Assembly: GCF_019695415.1 (NCBI RefSeq)
Contig: NZ_JAIFKJ010000459.1
Span: forward strand, 1-5,718
Reading direction: 5' to 3'
DNA: 5,718 bases
Source of the DNA: Thiohalocapsa sp.
Lineage (GTDB): Bacteria > Pseudomonadota > Gammaproteobacteria > Chromatiales > Chromatiaceae
Below, in pieces: positions 1-5,718 of this stretch. The translations under genes and the position numbers were made by a program. How positions within the stretch are numbered: the stretch's first letter is position 1; every line of letters begins with the position of its first letter. Below the pieces are notes generated by a model that was given only the letters and a program-made list of their open reading frames with translations, was not told the origin of the DNA and searched no databases.

Positions 1-117
1 AACGCCGCCAGGCGCCGTGCGGGACGTGCCATGGCGGCCGTAGCGGCGCTCACCCGGTGGGTGACATGCAGCCAGTGTGGCAATCGCAACCGGTACAGCC
101 ATTTGCATACGCTCTGA
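1..117 (+). CDS. Possible C-terminal tail of a gene entering from the left edge
   Basis: Frame 1 is open from the first base to a TGA at 115-117 (39 codons, no start needed). The tail contains a CxxC pair (CSQCGNRNRY, codons 25-34) that resembles half of a zinc-binding knuckle, and it ends SHLHTL. I do not recognise the protein. A frame this short can be open by chance in GC-rich DNA, so this is only a candidate. Sequence to the left of the window would decide it: an upstream reading frame continuing in phase would support the call. Confidence 0.3.
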   Translation, partial: NAARRRAGRAMAAVAALTRWVTCSQCGNRNRYSHLHTL

Positions 118-494
118 AGCGGTCAACTGCTCTTTTTACGTTCAAGTGCCCTCCTCCCTACATGCCCCCATTCCTCAGACAGCCAGATAGCCGATCGCGG
201 CCGGCAAGATCTCCCCACTGCCCCAACAGGTCGCTTGTTCCTCCCAAAGCGGCCGTTGCTCCAGGGGACCTCCGCGACCGGTTACGACCCAATCCCGCCG
301 CCGAGCCCCAACGGCTTCGACGTCTGGAGCGGGCAGGGGAACCAGACGCCGGGGACTGACCGGCAAAAATGACCGCATCGGGCCTGGATTAGCTGACAAC
401 ATCGGAGCCGATCGATTTGCCTGCGTCTGCCCACGGACGAGGCTCTCAGCCGTTCATCCGGGTGCTGTGCTGACGGATGTCTGGATCCTGACGT
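118..494. other. Non-coding stretch, no recognised gene
   Basis: About 380 bases upstream of the toxin-antitoxin promoter. All six frames were read. Reading frames of 75-136 codons exist here, but their translations are proline/arginine-rich with no recognisable motif, which is typical of chance frames in GC-rich DNA. No tRNA, insertion-sequence end or convincing terminator was seen. Confidence 0.5.
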
Positions 495-496
495 AG

Positions 497-523
497 TTGA
501 TTCCGTTGACATTGGAGTATAAT
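497..523 (+). promoter_or_regulatory. Putative sigma-70 promoter of the toxin-antitoxin operon
   Basis: A perfect -10 hexamer TATAAT lies at 518-523, about 35 bases before the toxin start. The best -35 candidate at a workable distance is TTGATT (497-502), with a short 15-base spacer. A perfect TTGACA at 506-511 is only 6 bases from this -10, so it cannot pair with it, and no good -10 sits 16-18 bases downstream of it. The position and AT-rich character stand out in the GC-rich surroundings. The assignment is inferred from sequence only. Confidence 0.5.
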
Positions 524-527
524 ACTC
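515..527. promoter_or_regulatory. Palindromic operator overlapping the -10 box
   Basis: GAGTAT-A-ATACTC is a perfect inverted repeat with 6-base arms and a single central base, and TATAAT lies inside it. A looser dyad extends outward (ACATTG on the left, CAGTGT on the right, with one extra base on the left). Antitoxins of type II modules usually repress their own promoter by binding such palindromes, so this is the natural binding site for the helix-turn-helix protein at 926-1243. Binding is inferred, not shown. Confidence 0.55.
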
Positions 528-558
528 AGTGTGACGAAGGCTTGGAGCACGGGGGCAG

Positions 559-933
559 GTGAGGATCTTCAAGAACGCTTGGTTCGAGCGCTTCGCCCGC
601 AAGCAGAAAATCCGGGACAGGATGTTACGCGAAGCTGTCCTTCGAGCGGAGCAGGGTCTAATCGATGCCAATCTCGGCAGCGGAGTCATCAAACAGCGTG
701 TGGCTCGCCTTGGGCAAGGTCGCTCTGGAGGCTACCGGACCCTGATTTTGTACCGCCAGAGGCATCGTGCCTTCTTCGTCTATGGCTTTGCCAAGAACCA
801 GCAGGCCAACATCAGTAAGGAGGAGGAAGCTGCATTCAAGAAGGCGGCGCGGCACGTCCTCGAGCTGACGGACGAGCAACTCTCTGCGCTGATCCTGAAC
901 GGGCAATTCTCGGAGGTTGAACACAATGGCTAA
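559..933 (+). CDS. RelE/HigB-family toxin of a type II toxin-antitoxin module
   Basis: The 124-residue product matches, from memory, the RelE-like family of small toxins with the core GVIKQRVARLGQGRSGGYR (residues 42-60), then TLILYRQ and AFFVYGFAKN (71-80). This basic, aromatic beta-sheet core is the RNase-like scaffold of RelE/HigB toxins, most of which cleave mRNA, often on the ribosome. An acidic/basic helical tail follows (about 87-120). The start is GTG at 559, giving MRIFKNAWFERFARK, the usual N-terminus of the family. The G-rich run at 551-555 is a weak, close ribosome site. The gene comes first in a two-gene operon, and its last codons overlap the antitoxin start by 8 bases. Length is normal for the family and no frame damage is seen. 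Toxicity and target are inferred. Confidence 0.9.
   Translation: MRIFKNAWFERFARKQKIRDRMLREAVLRAEQGLIDANLGSGVIKQRVARLGQGRSGGYRTLILYRQRHRAFFVYGFAKNQQANISKEEEAAFKKAARHVLELTDEQLSALILNGQFSEVEHNG
912..916 (+). promoter_or_regulatory. Shine-Dalgarno site that decides the antitoxin start
   Basis: GGAGG lies inside the toxin coding sequence, 9 bases before the ATG at 926. It is the strongest ribosome site in the operon and favours ATG 926 over the in-frame TTG at 917, which would fall immediately after it. Better initiation on the antitoxin than on the GTG-started toxin would keep antitoxin in excess, as expected for such modules. Confidence 0.7.
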
Positions 934-1243
934 ACAGTATCGTAGCGACGCGATGGCCTCGATCCACGAAACCATGGAAGCCCTAAAGGGGGTGGGCGCC
1001 ATCGACAAGCAGACCATGCGCGAGTTCGATGACGCGTGCCTCACGCCGATCGAGCCCCTCTCTCCCGAGGCCATCCGCGCCCTGCGCGAGCGCGAGCATC
1101 TATCTCAGCCCGTCTTTGCCCGCTACCTCAATGTGAGCAAAAACTTGGTCTCGGACTGGGAGCGCGGCGTCAAGCGTCCCGGTGGGCCAGCGCTGCGCCT
1201 GCTGACCGTCATCGAGAAGAAGGGGATTCAGGCGATCGCCTGA
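926..1243 (+). CDS. XRE/HigA-type (NadS-like) helix-turn-helix antitoxin
   Basis: This 105-residue protein begins MAKQYRSDAMASIHETMEAL. The N-terminal half (about 1-45) is helical and is the likely toxin-contacting part. The C-terminal half (about 46-100) is an XRE/Cro-type helix-turn-helix: LSPEAIRALREREHLSQPVF, then ARYLNVSKNLVSDWERGVKRP, with the typical LSQ..FA..L.VS...V..WE pattern. It should bind and neutralise the toxin and repress the shared promoter through the palindrome at 515-527. The toxin-before-antitoxin order is that of HigBA-type modules. The reading frame is intact. Seven bases after the stop codon a terminator-like hairpin starts, which suggests a two-gene transcript. Confidence 0.93.
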   Translation: MAKQYRSDAMASIHETMEALKGVGAIDKQTMREFDDACLTPIEPLSPEAIRALREREHLSQPVFARYLNVSKNLVSDWERGVKRPGGPALRLLTVIEKKGIQAIA

Positions 1244-1248
1244 AGGGG

Positions 1249-1387
1249 ACCTCGAAAAATGCCTTCCAAGGCATTTTTCGAGACGCGAAGCGACAACGCG
1301 GTTTCCGCTTCGCTTCATTTCTTAAGCGCTTGAGAAGTGGCGGGGCGTTCTGCCCCGCATGGGCACCTCGAATTTTTCGAGGTGCCC
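1249..1387. repeat. Cluster of five consecutive stem-loops
   Basis: Five inverted repeats lie nearly end to end. (1) 1251-1282, 15-base arms. (2) GCGAAGCG 1285-1292 with CGCTTCGC 1306-1313. (3) 1321-1334, a near-palindrome around AAGCGCTT. (4) GCGGGGC 1340-1346 with GCCCCGC 1352-1358. (5) GGGCACCTCGAA 1361-1372 with TTCGAGGTGCCC 1376-1387. In addition, ACCTCGAAAAA (1249-1259) is the exact reverse complement of 1373-1383, so the outer ends can also pair and enclose the cluster. ATTTTTCGAG occurs directly twice (1273-1282 and 1372-1381). This resembles REP/BIME-type or small non-autonomous repeat elements, or a structured RNA. The identity is not established. Confidence 0.6.
1251..1282. terminator. 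Bidirectional intrinsic terminator after the toxin-antitoxin operon
   Basis: Arms CTCGAAAAATGCCTT (1251-1265) and AAGGCATTTTTCGAG (1268-1282) are perfect 15-base reverse complements separated by CC. Read as a terminator, the core ATGCCTT/AAGGCAT hairpin is followed by five T (1274-1278) on the plus strand and preceded by five A (1255-1259), so it could work from both sides. The core is short and only moderately GC-rich, so efficiency is uncertain. It could instead be one unit of the hairpin cluster that continues to 1387. Confidence 0.6.
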
Positions 1388-1603
1388 TGAACGCTCGACG
1401 CCGAGTCAACACGAAGGTCGCGGTGGTGATCCCTCGCTGATCAGTTCGAAGAAGTGAACAATACGCATGAGCGGAACCTCGGCCGCGACGATCACAACCG
1501 GGGCTTTCGCCCCAGACCAGCCGCGAATTACCAACGTCGGCTGAAGAGGTAGTTGCGGTCGCTCATCCGCGCCGAATTAGCGTCCGCAGTTGTTAACACC
1601 AGC
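1388..1603. other. Intergenic stretch, little recognisable
   Basis: No gene is recognised here. A small hairpin GGGGC-TTTC-GCCCC (1500-1513) lacks a following T run, so it is a weak terminator candidate at best. On the minus strand a frame stays open to 1528 beyond the DUF5996 remnant, but its translation does not resemble that family's C-terminus. Confidence 0.45.
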
Positions 1604-2163
1604 TCAATCGCAAGTGCCCGCTTTGTAGCAGACAGCGGATACCGCATAGGCATGAAAGGCGGCATGGTCGATCGGGCGACCGCCGAACCAGAATCCCGCG
1701 CCGCTGACCTTGGTTGGTCGCCTCGCGGGTGACCGCATCCGGCAGGTGCTGTGCAATGCCGCCGGGGTGAAGCGGTGCTGGAGGGGTGGAGAGACGTGTC
1801 ACCGCCAGGTCGTTGCCGCCCCAGAACAAGGACACCCGGCTGCACTTGCCGGGGAAACGGGCGCGAACTGCCTTGAACACCCGGTCCGCCTGCACCAGCA
1901 ACTGCGATAAGCGGTGCGCATACCCTGCATCCCAGACGGCATGGGTGCGGTCGCGGCCGAACAGGGTCGGGTCCGGCAGCTCGTTGGGGAGGTCGTGCAT
2001 GCGGACCCGGATCCCCAGGTCTTCGAGCAAGGCAGCAGCCGCTCGCGGAAGTGCACACACCCATCGGCGCCAACGGCAGCATGCGGTCGCCGCCGTCGCT
2101 GGTGATCAGCAGCATCCGGCGGGCGGCGAAGTCGAAGTCGATCTGGAACTGGCGGCGCGGCCT
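1604..2163 (-). pseudogene. DUF5996 family gene, truncated and frameshifted
   Basis: Minus-strand DNA encodes consecutive pieces of a DUF5996 protein in changing frames. From 2151 down it reads QFQIDFDF..MLLITSDGGDRMLPLAPMG. A change of frame near 2052-2064 gives HFRERLLP. A second change near 2033-2041 gives ALLEDLGIRVRMHDLPNELP, then LVQADRVFKAVRARFPGKCS, LFWGGNDLAVTR and LHPGGIAQHLPDAVTREA. A third change near 1697-1706 gives AGFWFGGRPIDHAAFHAYA, and the frame ends at TGA 1606-1604. The order and spacing of blocks match the family as I remember it. The N-terminal part of the family is missing upstream of about 2160, where a TGA (2166-2164) interrupts the frame, and the normal C-terminal extension is lost. 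About 185 codons remain of a family usually near 300. The family's function is unknown. Sequencing errors could mimic some frameshifts, but not the missing N-terminus. Confidence 0.85.
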
Positions 2164-2279
2164 TCATGGGCGGACTCGAGCGACGCGCCGTCCTGGCACG
2201 CGTCGTCCTCGCCGAACGTCTCCTGCACTCGGCTCGGCATCGTGCGTCCCGGAGTCAGCGCGACGACCGGCACTGGGGG

Positions 2280-3668
2280 TCACTTGATGAGTCGGGTCTG
2301 AGGGAACTGAGCATACCAGCCAAACCAGAACGCCCGGTGGGCCGCGAGGCGCTCCTTGCGGGTGCCGTCGCCCGCGGTCAAGGCGCTCTCGGTCAGCGTC
2401 CATTCACGACCGTCCCCACTCACCGCGCGACCGCGGCCGTCCCAGCTCACGAAGCTCACCCCGGACGCGTCGTAGACGCGGTTTGCACCACTCGGGTCCG
2501 TGAAGACGACAAAGTCGGTGGCGCCGGCACGGCCTTGATAAACCGGGTTGCGCTCCAGGAGCTCGGCCGCGATCGCCAAGGGCTCACCGTCGTAGCGGAT
2601 CGCCAGGACCTCGGCCTTGTTGGGCAGACGCCGATCGAGGGTCGGCACGGCGAACATCAGGCGGTCCGTCGCGAAGTAGTCGCGGTAGGCCGCGCCTTCG
2701 CTGTAGTCGCGCTCACGGCCAGTTTCGAGCGAGAGCACAAGCGTGTCGGGGTGGCGGGAACGCCATTCACCCCAGGTCGTGGTCACCACCGGCCGCGTCT
2801 CGAGCTCGATGCCCTTGCCGACGAGGGGACCGATGACGGGCGTTCCGGTGAATGTCGACCAGAGCGAGCTGGTTGCCTTGTCGTACATCAGCTTGTTCGA
2901 CCGGTACAAGAAGCCGCTGGTGCCGAGGTCGTGATAGGTGCCGGCGATGGTGCTGTCGTAGAGGATCATCGCGCCGCAGAGCGTGCAGTACACGCCGGTC
3001 AACTCGCGCCCGCCGATCCGGTCCTTGACCATTTCGTGCCAGGCGAGAATGCGCTTCGGGTACGCGCGCGCCTCGCCGTCCAGGAAGACCCCGAAGACGA
3101 TGTTGTCGTCGTCGAGATAAGTCGCGTCGCGGGCGGCGAGCATCTTCGGTTGCACCAGCGGCGGGATTCCGTCCTGATTGACACCGCCCCAGAGGACCTC
3201 GTCCAGACGGATCAGCGTCGGCGGTTGATCGTCGAAATAGTCCCGGAAGGCAGGATCGATCTCACTGTAGAGCGTGGCCATGAACTCGGCATAGCGCGGG
3301 TGCTGACCGGGATTCGAGGTCCAGATCCAGCGGTAGAACGGGTCATAATCGCCGCGGAAGCGGAGGCCGGATTTCTCCTCCAGCAACCGCGTCATCGCCG
3401 CGTCGATCTCCGGCGACGTGCTGAAGTAGATCAGGTCCAGCAGCATCGTCGCGTAGGCGTCCTCCCAGTCCGCCGCAATGCGCTCCAGGGACGCGCGCGC
3501 CAAAGGCTCGTCGGCGGCCAGGTCATAGAACCAGGTCAACGGCAGATACGCCGGATCGGACGCTGGTAGCGGTGCCGCCGACAGATCGCTCTGCGGGGGA
3601 TTGGAGCATGCCGTTGCCCCGAGACCGAGCGTGACGAAAACGATGGCGAGAGCAGCGAGTCGGTGCAT
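2280..3668 (-). CDS. DUF3179 domain protein, probable exported lipoprotein
   Basis: This 462-residue protein begins with a signal sequence, MHRLAALAIVFVTLGLGATA, followed by Cys21. The stretch looks like a lipoprotein signal, though Ala18 at the usual leucine position makes the lipobox non-standard. The DUF3179 domain is clear. It includes AYPKRILAWHEMVKDRIGG (202-220), the CxxC motif in VYCTLCGAMILYD (226-238), then GTSGFLYRSNKLMYDKATSS (249-268) with LW, and the terminal AFWFGWYAQFPQTRL (446-460). A family-specific N-terminal region of about 180 residues precedes it. The biochemical role is unknown; the paired cysteines might bind metal or be redox active (inference). The ATG at 3668 is preceded by AAAGG about 10 bases upstream. 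It is divergent to the DUF3047 gene and lies upstream of the DUF5996 remnant on the same strand, separated by about 115 bases. Confidence 0.95.
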   Translation of the reverse strand: MHRLAALAIVFVTLGLGATACSNPPQSDLSAAPLPASDPAYLPLTWFYDLAADEPLARASLERIAADWEDAYATMLLDLIYFSTSPEIDAAMTRLLEEKSGLRFRGDYDPFYRWIWTSNPGQHPRYAEFMATLYSEIDPAFRDYFDDQPPTLIRLDEVLWGGVNQDGIPPLVQPKMLAARDATYLDDDNIVFGVFLDGEARAYPKRILAWHEMVKDRIGGRELTGVYCTLCGAMILYDSTIAGTYHDLGTSGFLYRSNKLMYDKATSSLWSTFTGTPVIGPLVGKGIELETRPVVTTTWGEWRSRHPDTLVLSLETGRERDYSEGAAYRDYFATDRLMFAVPTLDRRLPNKAEVLAIRYDGEPLAIAAELLERNPVYQGRAGATDFVVFTDPSGANRVYDASGVSFVSWDGRGRAVSGDGREWTLTESALTAGDGTRKERLAAHRAFWFGWYAQFPQTRLIK

Positions 3669-3870
3669 TGTTCGGTGGCCTTTTGTTGTTGTCTGGTGCG
3701 CAGCTGGGGCTGGTGGACTTGCAGCCCCGCTCTAAGGGCACATCTCCAGCCAAGACCAGACGCGTCCTGGAAAGATTTCGCGCGACCCATCGGTCATTCG
3801 GTTGAGCCATCGTGCGGACCTACTCAGCCCTCTCAGGGCCACAGACCCAGCTCGCAGCTCGGGGGGAACC
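3669..3870. promoter_or_regulatory. Divergent intergenic region between DUF3179 and DUF3047 genes
   Basis: These 202 bases must hold the promoters for both outward-facing genes unless transcription enters from elsewhere. I see no convincing -35/-10 pair on either strand. Two inverted repeats are present: GGGGCT (3706-3711) with AGCCCC (3723-3728), and GCCCT-CTC-AGGGC (3827-3839). Either could be structural or an operator; nothing identifies a regulator. Confidence 0.4.
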
Positions 3871-4590
3871 GTGAAACGCCGCCACCTCGCCTTCGCCGGC
3901 TTGCTCCTCGCCTCGTCAGCGATCGCTCGCCCGACGATTCAGGTCGGCGACTTCTCCACCGCCCAGCTGGGCGAACGGCCGGTCGCCTGGCGGCTTGCGC
4001 GGCTTCCGCTCGTGAAGCCGACCGAATTCAAGGTCGCCACCATCGCCGGGGTGACAGGGGTTCGGATGGACGCACGAAACGCCGGCGCAGCACTCTATCG
4101 AACCGTTCAGGTCGATCCCGCATCGACACCGGTGCTGCGCTGGCGCTGGCGGGTCGACCGCGTCGTGGAAGACGCCGACATTCGTCGCAAGCAGGGCGAC
4201 GACTTGCCGGCACGGCTGTACGTCATGTTCGACTACCCCCTCGACCGGCTGCCGCTGATCGAGCGCAGCAAGATTCAACTGGCACGCTCGGTCGCCGGCG
4301 AACTGGTCCCAGCGGCAGCGCTCTGCTACGTCTGGGATGCCAGCCTCCCCGCAGGCACGACCCTCTGGAGTCCGTACAGCAAGCGGGTCCGCGTGGTGGT
4401 CGTCGGAGGCGGGCGTGACCAAATCGGGCGTTGGATTGACGAAGAGCGGGATGTCGCCGCGGATTTCCGCGCGGCGTTTGGTGAAAGCCCGCCCGGCATC
4501 ACGGGGATTGCGATCGGTGCCGACACGGACCAAACTGGCGGCACCGCGCGCGGTTGGTTCACCGACATTTCCTTTCGCCCCAAACCCTAA
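3871..4590 (+). CDS. DUF3047 family exported protein
   Basis: From GTG at 3871, preceded by the purine run GGGGGGAA (3861-3868), the 239-residue product starts MKRRHLAFAGLLLASSAIA. This is a basic end, a hydrophobic core and an AIA cleavage site after residue 19. An in-frame TTG at 3802 would bury this signal peptide, so GTG is preferred. The mature part shows the DUF3047 pattern: PVLRWRWRVDRVVEDADIRR (87-106), KQGDDLPARLYVMFD (107-121), LCYVWDASLPAGTTLWSPYS (151-170), RVRVVVVGG (172-180), ERDVAADFRAAFGESPPGI (192-210) and IGADTDQTGG with a C-terminal TDISF. Length fits the family. It is predicted to be periplasmic or secreted. The function is unknown, although the repeated Trp/beta-strand layout suggests a beta-sandwich fold (inference). 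The gene is intact. Confidence 0.93.
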   Translation: MKRRHLAFAGLLLASSAIARPTIQVGDFSTAQLGERPVAWRLARLPLVKPTEFKVATIAGVTGVRMDARNAGAALYRTVQVDPASTPVLRWRWRVDRVVEDADIRRKQGDDLPARLYVMFDYPLDRLPLIERSKIQLARSVAGELVPAAALCYVWDASLPAGTTLWSPYSKRVRVVVVGGGRDQIGRWIDEERDVAADFRAAFGESPPGITGIAIGADTDQTGGTARGWFTDISFRPKP

Positions 4591-4779
4591 GGCAAGCGCT
4601 CGGACCCATGGGTAAACGTCTACGTCAACACCATCGGTCGATGGCGGTCCAGACCCGCGCATCTTCGGTGAACAGCGCGGTAGATCGCCATCGAGCCCGG
4701 TGAAGAGCACTTGGGTGGTGTTCGGCTGGGGAGGCTGGTGGCGGGCGCCCCTGGCGGGGTGAGCGCGGGAAGGAGCCCG
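4591..4779. other. Intergenic stretch before the integrase remnant
   Basis: No gene is recognised on either strand. Two small palindromes occur, ACCCATGGGT (4604-4613) and CCATCG-GT-CGATGG (4631-4644). Neither is followed by a T run, so neither is a convincing terminator for the DUF3047 gene. Frames open through here give unrecognisable translations. Confidence 0.45.
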
Positions 4780-5254
4780 GAGGGCGACTCGACGCTACGC
4801 ACGCAACTGCGGATGATTGGAAGCACCCGGGAGCTGGCATTGTTCAACCTGGCGATCGACAGCAAGCTGCGCGGCTGCACTCTGGTGAGCCTGCGCGCGG
4901 GATGTGGCCCATGGCGACCACGCCCTCAGGCGAGCCAGCGCCGTGCAGCTCAAGACCCGCCAGCCGGTCCGCTTTGAGTTGGCGCAGCAGACCCGCGGTG
5001 CCGTCACCGCCTGGAGCGCGCAAGCGGCTCTGCCTGCGACCGATGACCTGTTCCTGAGCCGCCGGTCGGCCTCTGCACATCTGTCGGTCCGACAGCATGC
5101 GCGGTTAGTGAAACAGTGGATCGCGCTCATGGGGGCGGACCTGGCAGAGTATGGTACACACTCCTTGCGCCGGACCAAGGCGACGCTGATCTACCGCAAG
5201 ACCAAGAATCTGCGCACGGTGCAGCTAGTCTTGTGCCATTGCAAGATCGAGTCC
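4780..5254 (+). pseudogene. Tyrosine recombinase/phage-type integrase, frameshifted and truncated
   Basis: The first segment reads LRTQLRMIGSTRELALFNL and AIDSKLRGCTLVSLR, with the first catalytic Arg at 4870-4872. The frame then breaks near 4898. The homology resumes in another frame as RDVAHGDHALRRASAVQLKT (with the beta-turn Lys), RQPVRFELAQQTR, LSVRQHARLVKQWI and YGTHSLRRTKATLIYR. The HxxR pair is His 5159-5161 and Arg 5168-5170. VQLVLCHCKIES follows, where relatives normally read LLGHTKIES; the His is kept (5237-5239). Relatives then continue with a VRYLGIE-like segment carrying the catalytic Tyr, which is absent here. CTGCGCGCGGGAT would become LRVRD by restoring a TG, so a 2-base deletion is the simplest cause. 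With both a frameshift and no Tyr, recombination should be impossible. Family members are about 190 residues, so the N-terminus may be nearly whole. Confidence 0.88.
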
Positions 5255-5279
5255 CCTTGGCCCTCAGAACACGGTCAGC

Positions 5280-5717
5280 GTGAGCTACTCGATCCGCACA
5301 TATATCCTCGGACCGGACGACACCCTGTACCGGCTGGCGAGCGCGAAGTTCTCCCGCATGGTCGAGGACCCTGAGAGCCACCGACTTGAGCGCTTTGCGG
5401 GCCAACGCGTGCGCATGGCCGAGGTCACCGTGGAAGTGCGTGATCGGGCACCCCGTGCCGTCGTCCGCCTCGTCTACGAGATGCTCGGATTCGATGCCGA
5501 CGGGCATTTGGACCGCGCCACGTTCATGCGCCAGAACATGGCGCTGGCGGCACTGACCATCGATCCAATGATACGTCGATTGGTGAAAGAGGATAAGGCC
5601 GTGGTCGATGCCAGCAGCCGCTTTGTCGCGCGCGGCGGGTCCTGGCATCCATCCGCTGCGCTGGAGCGGGCGATCCTGCGCGCTGCGCTTGACGAGACGT
5701 CGTGCAAGCGGCTCTAG
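5280..5717 (+). CDS. Conserved hypothetical protein, 145 residues
   Basis: The product runs from GTG 5280 (MSYSIRTYILGPDDTLYRLA) to TAG 5715-5717. It looks like a real protein: a balanced composition, a two-part layout of an N-terminal region with HRLERFAGQRVRMAEVTVEV (about 35-54), then LVYEMLGFDADGHLDRATFM (about 64-83), and a helical C-terminal half ending ETSCKRL. I recall similar hypothetical proteins beginning MSYSIRTY in proteobacteria, but no function. No signal peptide or membrane segment is seen, so it is probably cytoplasmic. The ribosome site is poor, so the start rests on the resemblance of the N-terminus. It begins 25 bases after integrase homology ends, overlapping that frame's read-through. 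The stop lies one base before the window ends. Confidence 0.75.
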   Translation: MSYSIRTYILGPDDTLYRLASAKFSRMVEDPESHRLERFAGQRVRMAEVTVEVRDRAPRAVVRLVYEMLGFDADGHLDRATFMRQNMALAALTIDPMIRRLVKEDKAVVDASSRFVARGGSWHPSAALERAILRAALDETSCKRL

Positions 5718-5718
5718 C

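Noticed and set aside
506..523. TTGACA and TATAAT as one consensus promoter
   Set aside because: The two hexamers are individually perfect but only 6 bases apart, far short of the 15-19 needed for a sigma-70 promoter.
282..692. Minus-strand open frame of 136 codons upstream of and overlapping the toxin
   Set aside because: It runs antisense through the toxin start and promoter, has an Arg/Ser/Pro-rich composition, and no homology is recognised.
1249..1387. CRISPR array or integron attC sites
   Set aside because: The repeats are different inverted hairpins, not regularly spaced direct repeats with unique spacers. No attC-type core sites or cas genes are seen.
2166..3569. Very long plus-strand open frame (467 codons) opposite the DUF3179 gene
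   Set aside because: It is antisense to a gene with clear family motifs. Its translation is Arg/Val/Gly-rich with no recognisable domain. Long antisense frames are common in GC-rich coding DNA.
3802..3870. N-terminal extension of the DUF3047 protein from TTG 3802
   Set aside because: It would place 23 unrelated residues ahead of a good signal peptide. GTG 3871 has a purine-rich ribosome site and fits export.
3916..4710. Minus-strand open frame of 264 codons opposite the DUF3047 gene
   Set aside because: It is the complement of a recognised gene, has no motifs and has an Arg/Asp/Pro-rich composition, so it is a shadow frame.
5127..5648. Minus-strand open frame of 173 codons
   Set aside because: It overlaps the integrase remnant and the hypothetical gene on the other strand, and its translation has no recognisable features.

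Overview
The window is GC-rich DNA from a proteobacterium. A purple sulfur or related gammaproteobacterium is my best guess, from remembered protein resemblance only; no database search was possible. It looks like an accessory, rearranged chromosomal region: intact genes alternate with decayed ones, non-coding stretches and inverted repeats.

Left part (1-1527). A possible 39-codon tail of a gene enters from the left edge. About 390 bases with no recognisable gene follow. Then comes a compact toxin-antitoxin operon: a RelE/HigB-type toxin (559-933, GTG start) overlapping a NadS/HigA-like helix-turn-helix antitoxin (926-1243). Upstream, a perfect 13-base palindrome (515-527) contains the -10 hexamer TATAAT, the layout expected of an autorepressed promoter. 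Directly after the antitoxin lies a dense row of five stem-loops (1251-1387). The first looks like a bidirectional intrinsic terminator.

Middle (1604-4590). On the minus strand is a DUF5996 gene that has lost its N-terminal part and is broken by at least three frameshifts. Upstream of it, on the same strand, is an intact DUF3179 lipoprotein-like gene (2280-3668). Divergent from that gene, across about 200 bases, is a DUF3047 gene with a signal peptide (3871-4590). Both intact products should be exported. Their function is unknown, although the shared intergenic region makes common regulation possible.

Right part (4591-5718). A tyrosine recombinase (integrase) gene is broken by an apparent 2-base deletion near 4898. 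It is cut off near 5254, before the catalytic tyrosine. Twenty-five bases after the loss of homology, a complete hypothetical gene (5280-5717) begins. The toxin-antitoxin module, integrase remnant and eroded DUF5996 gene suggest past mobile-element activity. No intact mobile element, CRISPR array, tRNA or rRNA was seen, and I found no clear new multi-gene system.
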